The position numbers and the translations under genes were made by a program. From NCBI GenBank assembly GCA_910583745.1, contig CAJTZC010000015.1, positions 1 to 32,112 of the forward strand: a DNA stretch of 32,112 nucleotides, read 5' to 3'. This document shows, in pieces, positions 22,477 through 30,205 of this stretch. The stretch is from an uncultured Bacilli bacterium (GTDB taxonomy: Bacteria; Bacillota_I; Bacilli_A; RF39; UBA660). Within the stretch, counting starts at the first letter, position 1, and every line of letters starts with the position of its first letter. A model generated the notes under the pieces. That model worked only from the letters and a program-made list of their open reading frames with translations. It had not been told where the DNA came from and ran no database searches.

Positions 22477-23436
22477 ATGAGCTTTGAAGAAGCTTACGAA
22501 GAATTTAAAATATATGCTCAAAATCGGCATAAAAAACAAGGATTTGACGCTATACTCAATAAATTTAATAATCATATTCTCCCCTATTTTTTAGGGAAGA
22601 ATATAAATGATATTACTAAGAATGATGTTATATTATGGCAGAATACTATTATTAGTTATAATTATAGTAATAGTTTTAATAATTCTTTATACTGTATATT
22701 CAGTTCGTTTATACAGTATTGCATTACTATTGACCTTATAAATGAAAATATTGTACGTTCTGTTGGGAATTTTCCTAAAAAATATGAACGACATAATTAC
22801 GACGTTTATACGTTACATGAATTTAGACGTTTTAGACGACATGTTTATAATAGAGTTTATAAACAATACTTTAATTTTATGTATTTTTATGGAACCCGTC
22901 CTAGTGAAGGCATAGCGTTGCGTTTTAGCGACTTAGAAGGCCCTATATTACATATTAGGTATAATATGACTAGAAGAGGTAAAAGGTTCCTAGATTCGCC
23001 AAAAAATGCGTCTAGCATTCGTGATTTACAATTAAATTTTATAACAAGAGTAAGATTTTTCATTTTAAAATGTTATTATATTAGTATTTATGGAGATAGT
23101 GATTTTGATTATTTTATATTTGGTGGAAAGAAACCACTTGCTACAACATCAATTGATAGATATAAACACAAGGCCTGTGAATCAGCTAAAATGCGTGAAA
23201 TAACTATGCATCAATTTAGACATAGTTGTGCGACTCGTAAAATTCATAAAGGAATACCTATTGATAAAGTTTCTAAAGATTTGGGACATAGTAAAGTTTC
23301 TATGACTTTAGATATTTATTTACACCAAGAAAAAAGAGCGACTAGCACTCTTTTAATGAGATTTACATTTTTTAACACTATACTCAATAAATTTAAAAAA
23401 TTATCTCAATCTATTATCACACATTTTATTGTGTAA
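22477..23436 (+). CDS. Tyrosine recombinase (phage integrase), 319 aa
   Basis: A tyrosine-family site-specific recombinase. The N-terminal part (1-100) is the core-binding SAM-like domain. The catalytic domain shows R141 in FYGTRPSEGIAL, a likely K176, H245 and R248 in MHQFRHS, H271 in LGHSKVSMTLDIY, and nucleophile Y281. All catalytic residues are present, so it is likely active. It ends 8 nt before the att repeat and 11 nt before tRNA-His, which it uses as attB. Most filamentous phages integrate with host XerCD or a transposase, so a phage-encoded tyrosine integrase is notable. Its C-terminal tail (about 290-319) is hydrophobic/basic and unusual. Confidence 0.93.
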   Translation: MSFEEAYEEFKIYAQNRHKKQGFDAILNKFNNHILPYFLGKNINDITKNDVILWQNTIISYNYSNSFNNSLYCIFSSFIQYCITIDLINENIVRSVGNFPKKYERHNYDVYTLHEFRRFRRHVYNRVYKQYFNFMYFYGTRPSEGIALRFSDLEGPILHIRYNMTRRGKRFLDSPKNASSIRDLQLNFITRVRFFILKCYYISIYGDSDFDYFIFGGKKPLATTSIDRYKHKACESAKMREITMHQFRHSCATRKIHKGIPIDKVSKDLGHSKVSMTLDIYLHQEKRATSTLLMRFTFFNTILNKFKKLSQSIITHFIV

Positions 23437-23439
23437 TAA
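23414..23439. terminator. Hairpin between integrase and tRNA-His
   Basis: TTATCACACA and TGTGTAATAA pair over 10 bp (one G-U) with a 6-nt loop, just inside attR. On the minus strand a T-run follows about 10 nt later, so the phage may supply a substitute end for the tRNA transcript. It also lies at the end of the integrase gene. Confidence 0.45.
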
Positions 23440-23444
23440 TCAAT

Positions 23445-23464
23445 AAATGGGCCGAGATGTGGGG
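23445..23464. repeat. attR: tRNA-His 3' end repeat
   Basis: The same 20 bp as 15861-15880. It covers the tRNA-His CCA end, acceptor 3' strand and start of the T-arm, so the tRNA stays intact after insertion. Confidence 0.93.
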
Positions 23465-23524
23465 TTCGAACCCACGCATACCGGAGCCACAATCCGGCGT
23501 GTTAACCACTTCACCAATCCCGGC
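23448..23524 (-). tRNA. tRNA-His (GTG)
   Basis: On the minus strand the cloverleaf folds fully: G-1 paired with C73 (the tRNA-His identity pair), acceptor CCGGGAT/ATCTCGG with one G-U, D-arm GTG/CAC, anticodon stem CCGGA/TCCGG with loop TTGTGGC and anticodon GTG, T-arm GTGGG/CCCAC with TTCGAAC, and encoded CCA. It is the phage attachment site. Confidence 0.97.
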
Positions 23525-23536
23525 ATCAGTATTTGT

Positions 23537-23565
23537 ATTTTATCAATAAAATGACAATTTTTCAA
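23537..23565 (-). promoter_or_regulatory. tRNA-His promoter
   Basis: On the minus strand TTGAAA (23560-23565), 17 nt and TAAAAT (23537-23542), with start expected about 6 nt before the tRNA 5' end. Confidence 0.65.
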
Positions 23566-23624
23566 CTATTTTACTACAAAATTTTCAAATTATAGTGTAT
23601 AATCATGTTCAGGATGTGATAAAA

Positions 23625-23813
23625 ATGCAGATATTGGAAGATATATGGGAAAAAGTTTGCATCGGTTACAGTTATTATTCAGGTTTCATTCACAGCATAT
23701 TCCCTAGCCAACTAGGTGATTTAGTGGAATATTGCTTAGACATCGCCATCGCATGTCTAATAATCAAAGCTGTTGCAAGTGCCGCATTTCATACGAAAGG
23801 CGGAAACGACTAA
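23625..23813 (+). CDS. Small single-helix membrane protein, 62 aa
   Basis: Start MQILEDIWEKVCIGYSYYSG, one hydrophobic segment (LVEYCLDIAIACLIIKAVASAAF, about 32-54) and a short polar end (HTKGGND). The ATG at 23625 is preferred: an extended -10 box TGTATAAT (23596-23603) would start transcription after the upstream GTG at 23595, and AGGATGTG is near the ATG. A terminator follows. It lies outside the att repeat, so it is host DNA. No family recognised; small membrane proteins like this occur in many Bacillota. Confidence 0.65.
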   Translation: MQILEDIWEKVCIGYSYYSGFIHSIFPSQLGDLVEYCLDIAIACLIIKAVASAAFHTKGGND

Positions 23814-23842
23814 AAACGTTCACTTCAAAGTGGAACGCTTTT
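23811..23842. terminator. Terminator between convergent genes
   Basis: CGTTCAC, loop TTCAAA and GTGGAACG (one bulged base) are followed by CTTTTTTT on the plus strand and preceded by A-rich sequence. It lies between the converging small genes at 23625 and 23844. Confidence 0.7.
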
Positions 23843-23843
23843 T

Positions 23844-24167
23844 TTATTCTTCAAATATGAGTTTTGTAATCTTGATTCCCTTGATGCGCAATCCCGCGCG
23901 CACCTCGTCGTCCTGTATCGTCTTGAGATAATTCCTCGTAAAAATCTCGGCGGTCTCGTCAAACGTATCTCCCCTGACGTAGTCACAGTAATCATAAGAA
24001 CACAACTTTTTTATAGAGGTCAACTTCAAATAGCCCATCTTTGCTTTAAAATTCGCTGTACTGATGTCGTCCAAATTCATCTCTCCTTCGAGAGCTCGCA
24101 CCTTGACGTTTAGAAATATTGCCCCTACAACCAAGAAGATTGCTAAGGTCATTATCAACTTTTTCAT
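23844..24167 (-). CDS. Exported or membrane-anchored hypothetical protein, 107 aa
   Basis: A hydrophobic N-terminal segment (MKKLIMTLAIFLVVGAIFLN) looks like an uncleaved signal anchor or signal peptide. The rest (residues about 25-107) is mixed, with two cysteines in CSYDYCDY and charged strands (RIKGIKITKLIFEE) at the end. The ATG at 24167 gives a normal signal start; a longer GTG start at 24179 adds four residues. The family is not recognised. It sits just downstream of the DUF368 gene, so a link with the cell envelope is possible but unproven. Confidence 0.65.
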   Translation of the reverse strand: MKKLIMTLAIFLVVGAIFLNVKVRALEGEMNLDDISTANFKAKMGYLKLTSIKKLCSYDYCDYVRGDTFDETAEIFTRNYLKTIQDDEVRAGLRIKGIKITKLIFEE

Positions 24168-24225
24168 AGAATTCACCACTATTATTGTGACGATTATGAT
24201 AGCTATTTTTCGTGGAAATAATTGG

Positions 24226-25074
24226 CTACTCCTCTACTCCAAATAACTTATTTAAGAGAACCGTCGAAGCAAAACCGATGACGAGGAAAATGCTCGATGC
24301 GAGAAGCTCCACTCCAGAGGCGACGTGCAAGACATTCATAAACAGACCTAAGATAGAGAAAAGCGCAAAGACTGTAATGAGCATATAAGTGAATGCCCGA
24401 TGGGACCTGAAAAGATAAGTAATCAGCTTCGCAGTGAGGACGACACCGATTCCCATGCCTAAGAAAAATGGAACCAAGACTAGAATACTTCTCGCCAAAT
24501 CGGCGAAGGTCAAGAGATTTGCAAGAGCAGTAATGATTCTCTCATAATAACCTAATATCATCAAGAGAGCCGTCCCACTGATGCCCGGAATAATCGTACT
24601 CGCTGCATCGACCAAACCGCATAGCACGAGTGAAATGAATTCGTGCAAATACGACTCCGCACCTACTTCATTTGAAGAAAACCCGACTGTGTTCAAGATA
24701 AGTAAAAAGGCAAATACAAAGGTGCATAAAAATACCCTTGGTGGAGTCAAATCCGAATTTTTAACATTCTTTATAATTGGAAAGACGCCGGGAATGACCA
24801 TTCCGATAAAGAACAACAGAGTTTTTGTATAGTGATTGACTAACAAATACTTTATGATATTGCTCCCTAAAACGATGGCAATAAATATACTCACGCCCAT
24901 AATTGCCATAAATTTGGCATTTTTTTTGAGTTCTTTGAGGCTCGACAGACTTGCGACGATTCGTTCATAGAGCCCAAAACATATGGCGAGGACTGAACCA
25001 CTTACTCCAGGCATTATCTTGCCAAAACCCACTAAAAATCCTTCGATAAAAAGTTTTACATTTCCCATAGTCAT
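24226..25074 (-). CDS. DUF368/PopT-family undecaprenyl-phosphate translocase
   Basis: An integral membrane protein of the DUF368 family. Members have been shown to return undecaprenyl phosphate across the membrane, recycling the carrier lipid for peptidoglycan and capsule. The two family repeats are visible: PGVSGSVLAICFGLYERIV near residues 22-40 and PGISGTALLMILGYYERII near 166-184, in opposite halves of the protein. About eight to ten hydrophobic segments are present. AGGAG precedes the first ATG. It is divergent from the flavoprotein gene. A polysaccharide locus nearby uses the same lipid, so supply and use lie close together. Confidence 0.9.
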   Translation of the reverse strand: MTMGNVKLFIEGFLVGFGKIMPGVSGSVLAICFGLYERIVASLSSLKELKKNAKFMAIMGVSIFIAIVLGSNIIKYLLVNHYTKTLLFFIGMVIPGVFPIIKNVKNSDLTPPRVFLCTFVFAFLLILNTVGFSSNEVGAESYLHEFISLVLCGLVDAASTIIPGISGTALLMILGYYERIITALANLLTFADLARSILVLVPFFLGMGIGVVLTAKLITYLFRSHRAFTYMLITVFALFSILGLFMNVLHVASGVELLASSIFLVIGFASTVLLNKLFGVEE

Positions 25075-25158
25075 TATTCTCCTACTTAATTATATAGTAG
25101 AAACGCGATAATAATTAATAAAAATTTGCACATACTAAAATGAAAGAAGGAAATACTT

Positions 25159-25701
25159 ATGCTAATAATCGTTGGTTCAAGAAGAGATGGAAATACGTTA
25201 AAACTCGCTAAAATGGTGCAAACAGAGCTCGAAAAAGATAGAATTACTTCGGATATCATCGTACCAGGTAACCAAAAAATTCACATCTGCACGGGTTGCA
25301 TGGATTGTGACAAGAATGGTGTCTGCGATTTTACGGATGACATGAAGAGTAATATCGAGAAGATTAATAAGGAGAATATTCTCCTATTCATCACACCGAC
25401 GAGATGGAATCTCTTATCGGGCGACATCAAAATATTTATGGACCGATTGAATCCACTTTACAGCACAAATGGTCTCAAAGGTAAGAAGATGATTGCCGTA
25501 TCGGTAGGTGCCAAGACGAAAGATGTCTACAGCACAGAGGCCAGTACATTCTCGCTTCGAAACTTTGCTGAAGCAGCCGCGATGGATTGTGTTTTGAGCA
25601 AAGATTTCAACGACTGTCTAGGCGCCAACGACATACTCTTAAAAGACGCAGAAGTGGAAGACTTTATAAAAGACGTCAAACGAATTGCGCAGGAAAATTA
25701 A
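25159..25701 (+). CDS. Flavodoxin-like NAD(P)H-dependent FMN oxidoreductase
   Basis: A flavodoxin-fold protein of the NADPH-dependent FMN reductase or iron-sulfur flavoprotein family. The N-terminal FMN phosphate loop is VGSRRDGNTLKLA. CTGCMDCDKNGVCDFTDDM has a compact cysteine cluster as in iron-sulfur flavoproteins and related multimeric flavodoxins. TPTRWNLLSGDIKIFMDRL holds the flavin-ring region. AGAAGGAAA lies upstream of the ATG. The protein is 180 aa, normal for the family. A terminator follows. Substrate unknown; quinone, nitro-compound or electron-transfer roles are all possible. Confidence 0.87.
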   Translation: MLIIVGSRRDGNTLKLAKMVQTELEKDRITSDIIVPGNQKIHICTGCMDCDKNGVCDFTDDMKSNIEKINKENILLFITPTRWNLLSGDIKIFMDRLNPLYSTNGLKGKKMIAVSVGAKTKDVYSTEASTFSLRNFAEAAAMDCVLSKDFNDCLGANDILLKDAEVEDFIKDVKRIAQEN

Positions 25702-25726
25702 TTCACTAGGTTACAAAGACAAACAA

Positions 25727-25754
25727 AAAACGCGACAATTAGCTCGCGTTTATT
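25727..25754 (+). terminator. Terminator after the flavoprotein gene
   Basis: AACGCGA (25729-25735), 8-nt loop and TCGCGTT (25744-25750) followed by TATT. The U-tract is short but the stem is GC-rich. Confidence 0.6.
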
Positions 25755-25811
25755 CATTATAATCAGATAATGACTTATTTCTAAATTACTTCTTTTCCCG
25801 TAATAAATTTT

Positions 25812-27350
25812 TTAGTAATTTCTTAAAAAATAAGGATTATCGATGGTACCTTTCCCATGGAGTTTATCTAAGTATTTGGCCTTTAAATTGATGACAGGCG
25901 CTACACTAGCAGTATAACCGGCGCCAGTATTATAACCTCTGAACATTCCATTTTCAGCAAAAACACTGAGATCAAAACCGCTGAAATTGCAAGGCGAAAG
26001 CGAATAATAAGGTTCTTCTTTATTTAAATAATAACTGTTATTTTGGGTTTTATAATTTCCACTCCCCGCAGCAACGATTTCGGCAGAGGTAATCAACCCG
26101 ACCGGATAGGTCAATGCTCCATTTCCTCCACTCGTCTCTTCTACCGTAAATTTATCATTCTCCTGTGGACACGTGAACTGTGGGGTGACCCGTTCAAATG
26201 TCAATTGCGCGTTCTTCGAATAGAACCCATACGCCGTAACATTCTTTCCATAGCCGGCCCCTGATGAGCTTCTATCATTGCAGAATATACTGTCCGCCAC
26301 ATAACTGTGATAACCTGTATCTACAATATTCTCTTTATACCACTCGTCAACTTTTGTTTTTAGCGGTAAATCTGTTTCATTTCTTTGCGCTTGTTCTTTA
26401 CTCGTGCTTGCACTTCCATTCGCTCCTCCGAACATCCACCCTGCATACTTCGCATCGGTTTTATATTCAGTCCATATTTGATTTGATAGTGCAAATCCTC
26501 TCGTGTAGGTATTAGAACCAGAAGTCCCTGCTCCATCGTATTGCATTCGGATTGTTCCATCTCCATTAATTCGGACAATTCTCCACCACATATCTTGACC
26601 ATTTACATTTCGTCCAAATTTGATGTAATTATTTGGAGCCGTTCCTCTAAAATAATAGCTTGTCCCATAGTCATCTTCCATACTGAACAAACCATCAGCA
26701 GTCTCATCTGTCGTCGCTGGGCTCGCAAAGTTAGGAGCTACAGTTTTTACATTTTCAATCAGTTCTAGTAAAGAAACATCTGGTTTTCCTTGTTCCAAAA
26801 TAAATTTAGTAATAAATTTAGCATTCAAGTCAGCAGTTTGATCTATATCTTCTAAGTGTTCGAATGTAATTCTTACTCTATATGTATAGGTGTGTCCCGC
26901 TGGGACGAGTAAGTGGTCAGCTAAAGGTTGAATCGATGCACTCTCACTTCTCGGCACATTTGCACTTACTGTTCCAACTGGTTTCCATACTGCGCCTGAC
27001 TCATCACTTTTCTCTTCTAAAGTATAGGCTAGAGATTCTGCTAAATAAGTATTTATCAGATTGTCCCAACTTATCTTTGCATAAGCATCTTTCGTCCCAG
27101 TATTCTCGATGACTAATTCTTTCTCGATACTATCTCCAAAGTTCCATGTGCCTTCTGTATTTTCTACAGTCTCATCGTTATCTCTAAACGTTAGGGCTAA
27201 ATCTCCACTTTTTATCGTAATCTTTTCTTGATCATTCGTTCCCACCTGAGACACGAAATAAGCGTAGGTTAGAGAAGTCGTCAAAGCGACTATCGATACA
27301 CAAAGCACCACCAATGAAATTATCTTTTTCTTATCATTTTTTTCAGTCAT
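25812..27350 (-). CDS. Exported surface protein with TasA-like N-terminus and DUF6273-like C-terminus
   Basis: A 512-aa secreted protein. The N-terminus has a charged start, a hydrophobic core and TYAYFVSQVG, then a first strand DLALTFRDND, the layout of TasA/camelysin-like proteins processed by SipW-type signal peptidases. A central jelly-roll-like part (about 30-180) follows. From about 245, GQDMWWRIVRINGDG and the end APVINLKAKYLDKLHGKG match the repeated surface domain found in many uncultured Bacillota (DUF6273-like). No LPXTG motif or C-terminal helix is seen, so anchoring is not by sortase. Matrix fibre or adhesin is plausible; family names are from memory of pattern only. Confidence 0.7.
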   Translation of the reverse strand: MTEKNDKKKIISLVVLCVSIVALTTSLTYAYFVSQVGTNDQEKITIKSGDLALTFRDNDETVENTEGTWNFGDSIEKELVIENTGTKDAYAKISWDNLINTYLAESLAYTLEEKSDESGAVWKPVGTVSANVPRSESASIQPLADHLLVPAGHTYTYRVRITFEHLEDIDQTADLNAKFITKFILEQGKPDVSLLELIENVKTVAPNFASPATTDETADGLFSMEDDYGTSYYFRGTAPNNYIKFGRNVNGQDMWWRIVRINGDGTIRMQYDGAGTSGSNTYTRGFALSNQIWTEYKTDAKYAGWMFGGANGSASTSKEQAQRNETDLPLKTKVDEWYKENIVDTGYHSYVADSIFCNDRSSSGAGYGKNVTAYGFYSKNAQLTFERVTPQFTCPQENDKFTVEETSGGNGALTYPVGLITSAEIVAAGSGNYKTQNNSYYLNKEEPYYSLSPCNFSGFDLSVFAENGMFRGYNTGAGYTASVAPVINLKAKYLDKLHGKGTIDNPYFLRNY

Positions 27351-27493
27351 TTCTAATACTTACCTTCAATACTCATTCTACCATAAGTGTCTTAAAAATT
27401 ATGTCGGTTCGTAAAACCATTGCCCCTATCCTTCCACTTATTTTATGAGTGTTATCTATGTTACAAGTATATAACCAAACGATTATAAAGGTA

Positions 27494-27520
27494 AGAAAAA
27501 AACTAGCATATAGCTAGCAA
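27494..27520 (-). terminator. Terminator after the DUF4097 gene
   Basis: On the minus strand CTAGC, loop TATAT, GCTAG followed by TTTTTTT. It ends the LiaF-like/DUF4097 operon. Confidence 0.7.
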
Positions 27521-27523
27521 CTT

Positions 27524-28372
27524 TTACTCTTCAAAATCGATTCTAATACTTCCAGTCCCGCCATCTACCTTTAAGTAGTTGCTTCCTGAACCGTATGTGC
27601 TCAAATCGCTCGTTCCATCTATCTGTAGAGACCCGATTCCTTTTTTAGCGCTTATCGAATAATCGTCTTTATTTCCTAAGAGCTTTACCCTTAAAGAACC
27701 AATCCCAGATTTAATTTTGCTGGAACCTAAGATATGAGCTTGAATGTTGACACTTCCAACTCCGGATTCCAAATCCAAGTTTCTCAAGCGCGAATCCTCT
27801 ATGACTATCTTACCTGCTCCACCTTCTATTTCCGTCTCATCGAAAGAACAGCTGTCGATTGTCAGGGAACCTGCGCCTTGTTCAAAATCGAGTTTTGCTA
27901 TATCGATGCCTTCGATTACAGCTTTTCCTGCTCCCATTTCGATATCCAACTTGCGGACGAAATGGTCTTTTGGGATATAGATGACAATCGTTCCCCTGTT
28001 CGAATCCAAAAAATGGTATTCTTTTTCTTTTATCTTCAAAGTTCCATCTTCATTTTTAAAATAGACTTTATCCTCTGTATCATATTTTTCTACCTTGAAC
28101 TTGTCACCCTCATAGATTTTTAAACTAGTAGCTTTTAAATCGATTTCCAACTTGGTTACTCTCTTCGTAAGCTCTTCTTCATCGGTAAAATCGTTATCCT
28201 CATCGTTTTCTGGATAATACTCTTCTTTAATGTGGTTGTCATTCTCGTCTCGTCCACCTATGATTCTACCCGTAAAATCCAAGACACCTAACAAAGTAGT
28301 CGCGATGGATGCGATGATGACGACAGCCAAAGTGATAGCAAAAACTTTCACGCCTTTTTCAAAATTCGTCAT
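27524..28372 (-). CDS. DUF4097-family beta-helical membrane protein
   Basis: One hydrophobic anchor helix near residues 8-30, then an acidic linker rich in D, E and N, then a repeated beta region: KLDIEMGAGKAVIEG, KLDFEQGAGSLTIDS, EIEGGAGKIVIED, LDLESGVGSVNIQ and further copies. Each repeat of about 20 residues has a G-A/V/I-G turn, as in DUF4097 or adhesin-like right-handed beta helices. Proteins of this group often sit with PspC/LiaF-type envelope-stress proteins. Its start overlaps the stop of the LiaF-like gene in ATGA. Role: probably envelope stress or charge sensing, inferred. Confidence 0.87.
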   Translation of the reverse strand: MTNFEKGVKVFAITLAVVIIASIATTLLGVLDFTGRIIGGRDENDNHIKEEYYPENDEDNDFTDEEELTKRVTKLEIDLKATSLKIYEGDKFKVEKYDTEDKVYFKNEDGTLKIKEKEYHFLDSNRGTIVIYIPKDHFVRKLDIEMGAGKAVIEGIDIAKLDFEQGAGSLTIDSCSFDETEIEGGAGKIVIEDSRLRNLDLESGVGSVNIQAHILGSSKIKSGIGSLRVKLLGNKDDYSISAKKGIGSLQIDGTSDLSTYGSGSNYLKVDGGTGSIRIDFEE

Positions 28373-29058
28373 TTAATATCGATACCTCCAAACATGGCAA
28401 AAGCTTCTACATATATCGTCTTCGTTTTGCTTCCCTTGTCCGCTTTGCGACTGCTAGACTTGACCAAATTGTCTATACCACCGAAAACCTTGTTCGCTTT
28501 GACTTTGACCTCGACGTCGTCTGGGACCATCAAATCCACTCCACCAAAAATACAACTGATTTTTACGACAGCCTCGTCCTTGATTTTGGCATCGCGCAAA
28601 TCCAACAATACATGACCAAAAGCCGTATCGACGACCGCACCTTTGAAATCATAGTCGATGACTCTTTTCTCGTCTGCGAACATGCCGACGACACTCTCTA
28701 AATCCTGTGTTTTGGCTTCCTCCACTTTTTTATTGACCTTCGTATCGAACAGTCCATCTAACAAGATAGAAATTCCGATGAATATGACGATGAACGGTAC
28801 GATGAGTTTCAATACCAGCCTAAAGCTTATGAAATCCTGTGCAGCCAACAACAGTACGACACCTATGATAAGCCACATGATAGAATCTTTGACATCTTTG
28901 CCACTCAATAGATTTATGAGTGAAGGAACGATGAAAAGCAAAGTCCACCAACCTCTGAAAAAGATGTCTATGTTGGCCAATCCTAGAGAATTGAGAGTGA
29001 TAATCGTTCCTAACACGATTAAAATCAACCCCCACAGCACTTTAGATAAATTTTTCAT
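28369..29058 (-). CDS. LiaF-like membrane protein
   Basis: Four hydrophobic segments in the first 110 residues match the LiaF transmembrane domain (LWGLILIVLGTIITLNSLG, GWWTLLFIVPSLINLL). The C-terminal soluble part has the LiaF-C beta repeats: AFGHVLLDLRDAKI, IFGGVDLMVPDDVEVKV, MFGGIDIK. In B. subtilis LiaF inhibits the LiaRS system that responds to cell-wall antibiotics; here no histidine kinase or regulator is adjacent, so the pair acts alone or with a distant regulator. AAAGGAG upstream of the ATG is strong. The end overlaps the DUF4097 gene by 4 nt. Confidence 0.88.
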   Translation of the reverse strand: MKNLSKVLWGLILIVLGTIITLNSLGLANIDIFFRGWWTLLFIVPSLINLLSGKDVKDSIMWLIIGVVLLLAAQDFISFRLVLKLIVPFIVIFIGISILLDGLFDTKVNKKVEEAKTQDLESVVGMFADEKRVIDYDFKGAVVDTAFGHVLLDLRDAKIKDEAVVKISCIFGGVDLMVPDDVEVKVKANKVFGGIDNLVKSSSRKADKGSKTKTIYVEAFAMFGGIDIK

Positions 29059-29094
29059 ATCACCAATCTCCTTTAATGATTTTATTTTATCAAA

Positions 29095-29138
29095 ATAGAT
29101 AAAAAAAATCTATTGAAAAGTTAAATCTCCTCAATAGA
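29095..29138 (-). terminator. Terminator after the Fic-like gene
   Basis: On the minus strand ATCTATTGA and TCAATAGAT are exact complements with a 14-nt loop followed by a run of seven Ts. Confidence 0.75.
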
Positions 29139-29139
29139 T

Positions 29140-29805
29140 CTATAAAGCGATTCCATCTATGCTCGTTTCGTATATCCATTCTTTCAAGTTTTCTCCACGA
29201 CCAGTTTCATAGTAACGAATCAATTTTTCAAAGAAAATTGGCTGATTGGCTTGAGAAATGCTGATAATCCCACACCCATTGTCTATCATAATTTTATTGG
29301 CAAACATCATTGCAACTCTCTTATTACCGTCTATAAATATTTGTCGTCTCATAATCCAAAGCATCACTTCTATGGCAATTTCGGTTTTAGATTTGTCGGA
29401 TTGATTTAAAAGGACCTCCAACTCTTCTTTTATTTGACTTTCAATCGGAAATTGGGGTTTCCAATCTGTTCCACCTATATTCACAGGTGTCGTCCTCATT
29501 CTGCCCAAAGTTTGTTCTAAGACCAATTTATCACAGGTCTTTTTATGAAGCTCACAAAGATAATTGAAATCATAAGCAAAGCCTTCATTTTCTAATATAA
29601 ATTGCCAAGCATACTTAAGATTATTAATTGCGATGACATGATCTACTGTGAGACCAGTAATAATTCCTCCATCATAAATGACTTGGGTCTCAGGATAGGT
29701 AACTCCTATTCCTTCAAGATTGGCACTTTTCCAAATGTAATCTACGATGTTCCTTTTAGCAACAAAAACATTTTCTTCTCTTGTCAGTTTATATTTGTCT
29801 TCCAT
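29140..29805 (-). CDS. Fic/DOC-fold protein lacking the catalytic histidine
   Basis: The Fic fold is clear: RTTPVNIGG (about 104-112) and the core motif read as QIFIDGNKR (155-163) instead of the usual HxFxDGNKR. The histidine that acts as base in AMPylation is Q155. The phosphate-binding DGNKR is intact. An N-terminal SANLEG (27-32) matches the (S/T)xxxE(G/N) inhibitory helix of class II Fic proteins. Length 221 aa. No antitoxin gene is adjacent. It may bind nucleotide without transfer, use another chemistry, or be a decoy. It has its own terminator; GAGGATGAG lies upstream of ATG. Confidence 0.85.
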   Translation of the reverse strand: MEDKYKLTREENVFVAKRNIVDYIWKSANLEGIGVTYPETQVIYDGGIITGLTVDHVIAINNLKYAWQFILENEGFAYDFNYLCELHKKTCDKLVLEQTLGRMRTTPVNIGGTDWKPQFPIESQIKEELEVLLNQSDKSKTEIAIEVMLWIMRRQIFIDGNKRVAMMFANKIMIDNGCGIISISQANQPIFFEKLIRYYETGRGENLKEWIYETSIDGIAL

Positions 29806-29880
29806 TTAAATCATCTCATCCTCTATTACTATTTTATCAAATTATGTTTTGCTAGTCCACTAAAAAGGTCCTAAATGCTT

Positions 29881-30087
29881 TCAATATATTACAAAAGTCA
29901 TTTCAGTATAAAACTTATAAACGTTTTCCATTAGTCCTAAAATTACATCAAAAAATTTAGTCCATGGTATAAAACCATGGACACTAAAGTAATTTATGTA
30001 GTCTCCCAGTCCTACATGTATCCTTTCGAAATTTTCTCTACTCAAACCTTTAACAGGCGTTAGTGCAAGAAGAATAGTATTTACACC
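29881..30087 (-). pseudogene. Possible gene relic within the 400-bp gap
   Basis: Between the Fic-like and HerA-like genes no complete gene is seen. On the minus strand an open frame without a good start encodes protein-like sequence including LALTPVKGLSRENFERIHVG and GLGDYINYFSVHGFIPWTKF, ending at 29881. It is cut off upstream by an in-frame TAG at 30088-30090. It may be the 3' part of a lost gene, or a short gene with TTG start. I do not recognise it. Confidence 0.3.
29964..29986. repeat. Perfect 9-bp inverted repeat
   Basis: GTCCATGGT, loop ATAAA, ACCATGGAC, extended by partly matching TTTA/TAAA sequence outside. It lies in the gap between the Fic-like and HerA-like genes. Without a T-run it may be an operator, an element end or part of the relic reading frame. 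Confidence 0.55.
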
Positions 30088-30205
30088 CTATAAATCACTT
30101 TTTAAGAAATTGAAGAAAAAACAAAATAAAATATAAATGCTAACCTTCAATTGGATTATAATCGATTTATCAGATTTATGCGATTAAAAAAGCGCATAAA
30201 CGCTT

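Larger units (their letters stand above)
15861..23464 (+). mobile_element. Integrated filamentous phage (inovirus prophage), about 7.6 kb
   Basis: The element lies between 20-bp att repeats in tRNA-His and carries a tyrosine integrase next to the tRNA. All its genes are on the plus strand. It has the filamentous-phage set: HUH replication initiator, small single-helix major coat protein followed by a terminator, tiny membrane proteins, a signal-peptide/C-terminal-anchor adsorption protein, a pVI-like membrane protein and a Zot/pI-type ATPase. A 450-bp noncoding region full of hairpins precedes rep, as in the Ff intergenic region. No secretin is present, as expected for a monoderm host. No genes appear broken, so it may still be active. 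Confidence 0.93.

Noticed and set aside
25812..27350. LPXTG-type sortase substrate
   Set aside because: The surface protein ends in NPYFLRNY with no LPXTG, hydrophobic tail or basic end.
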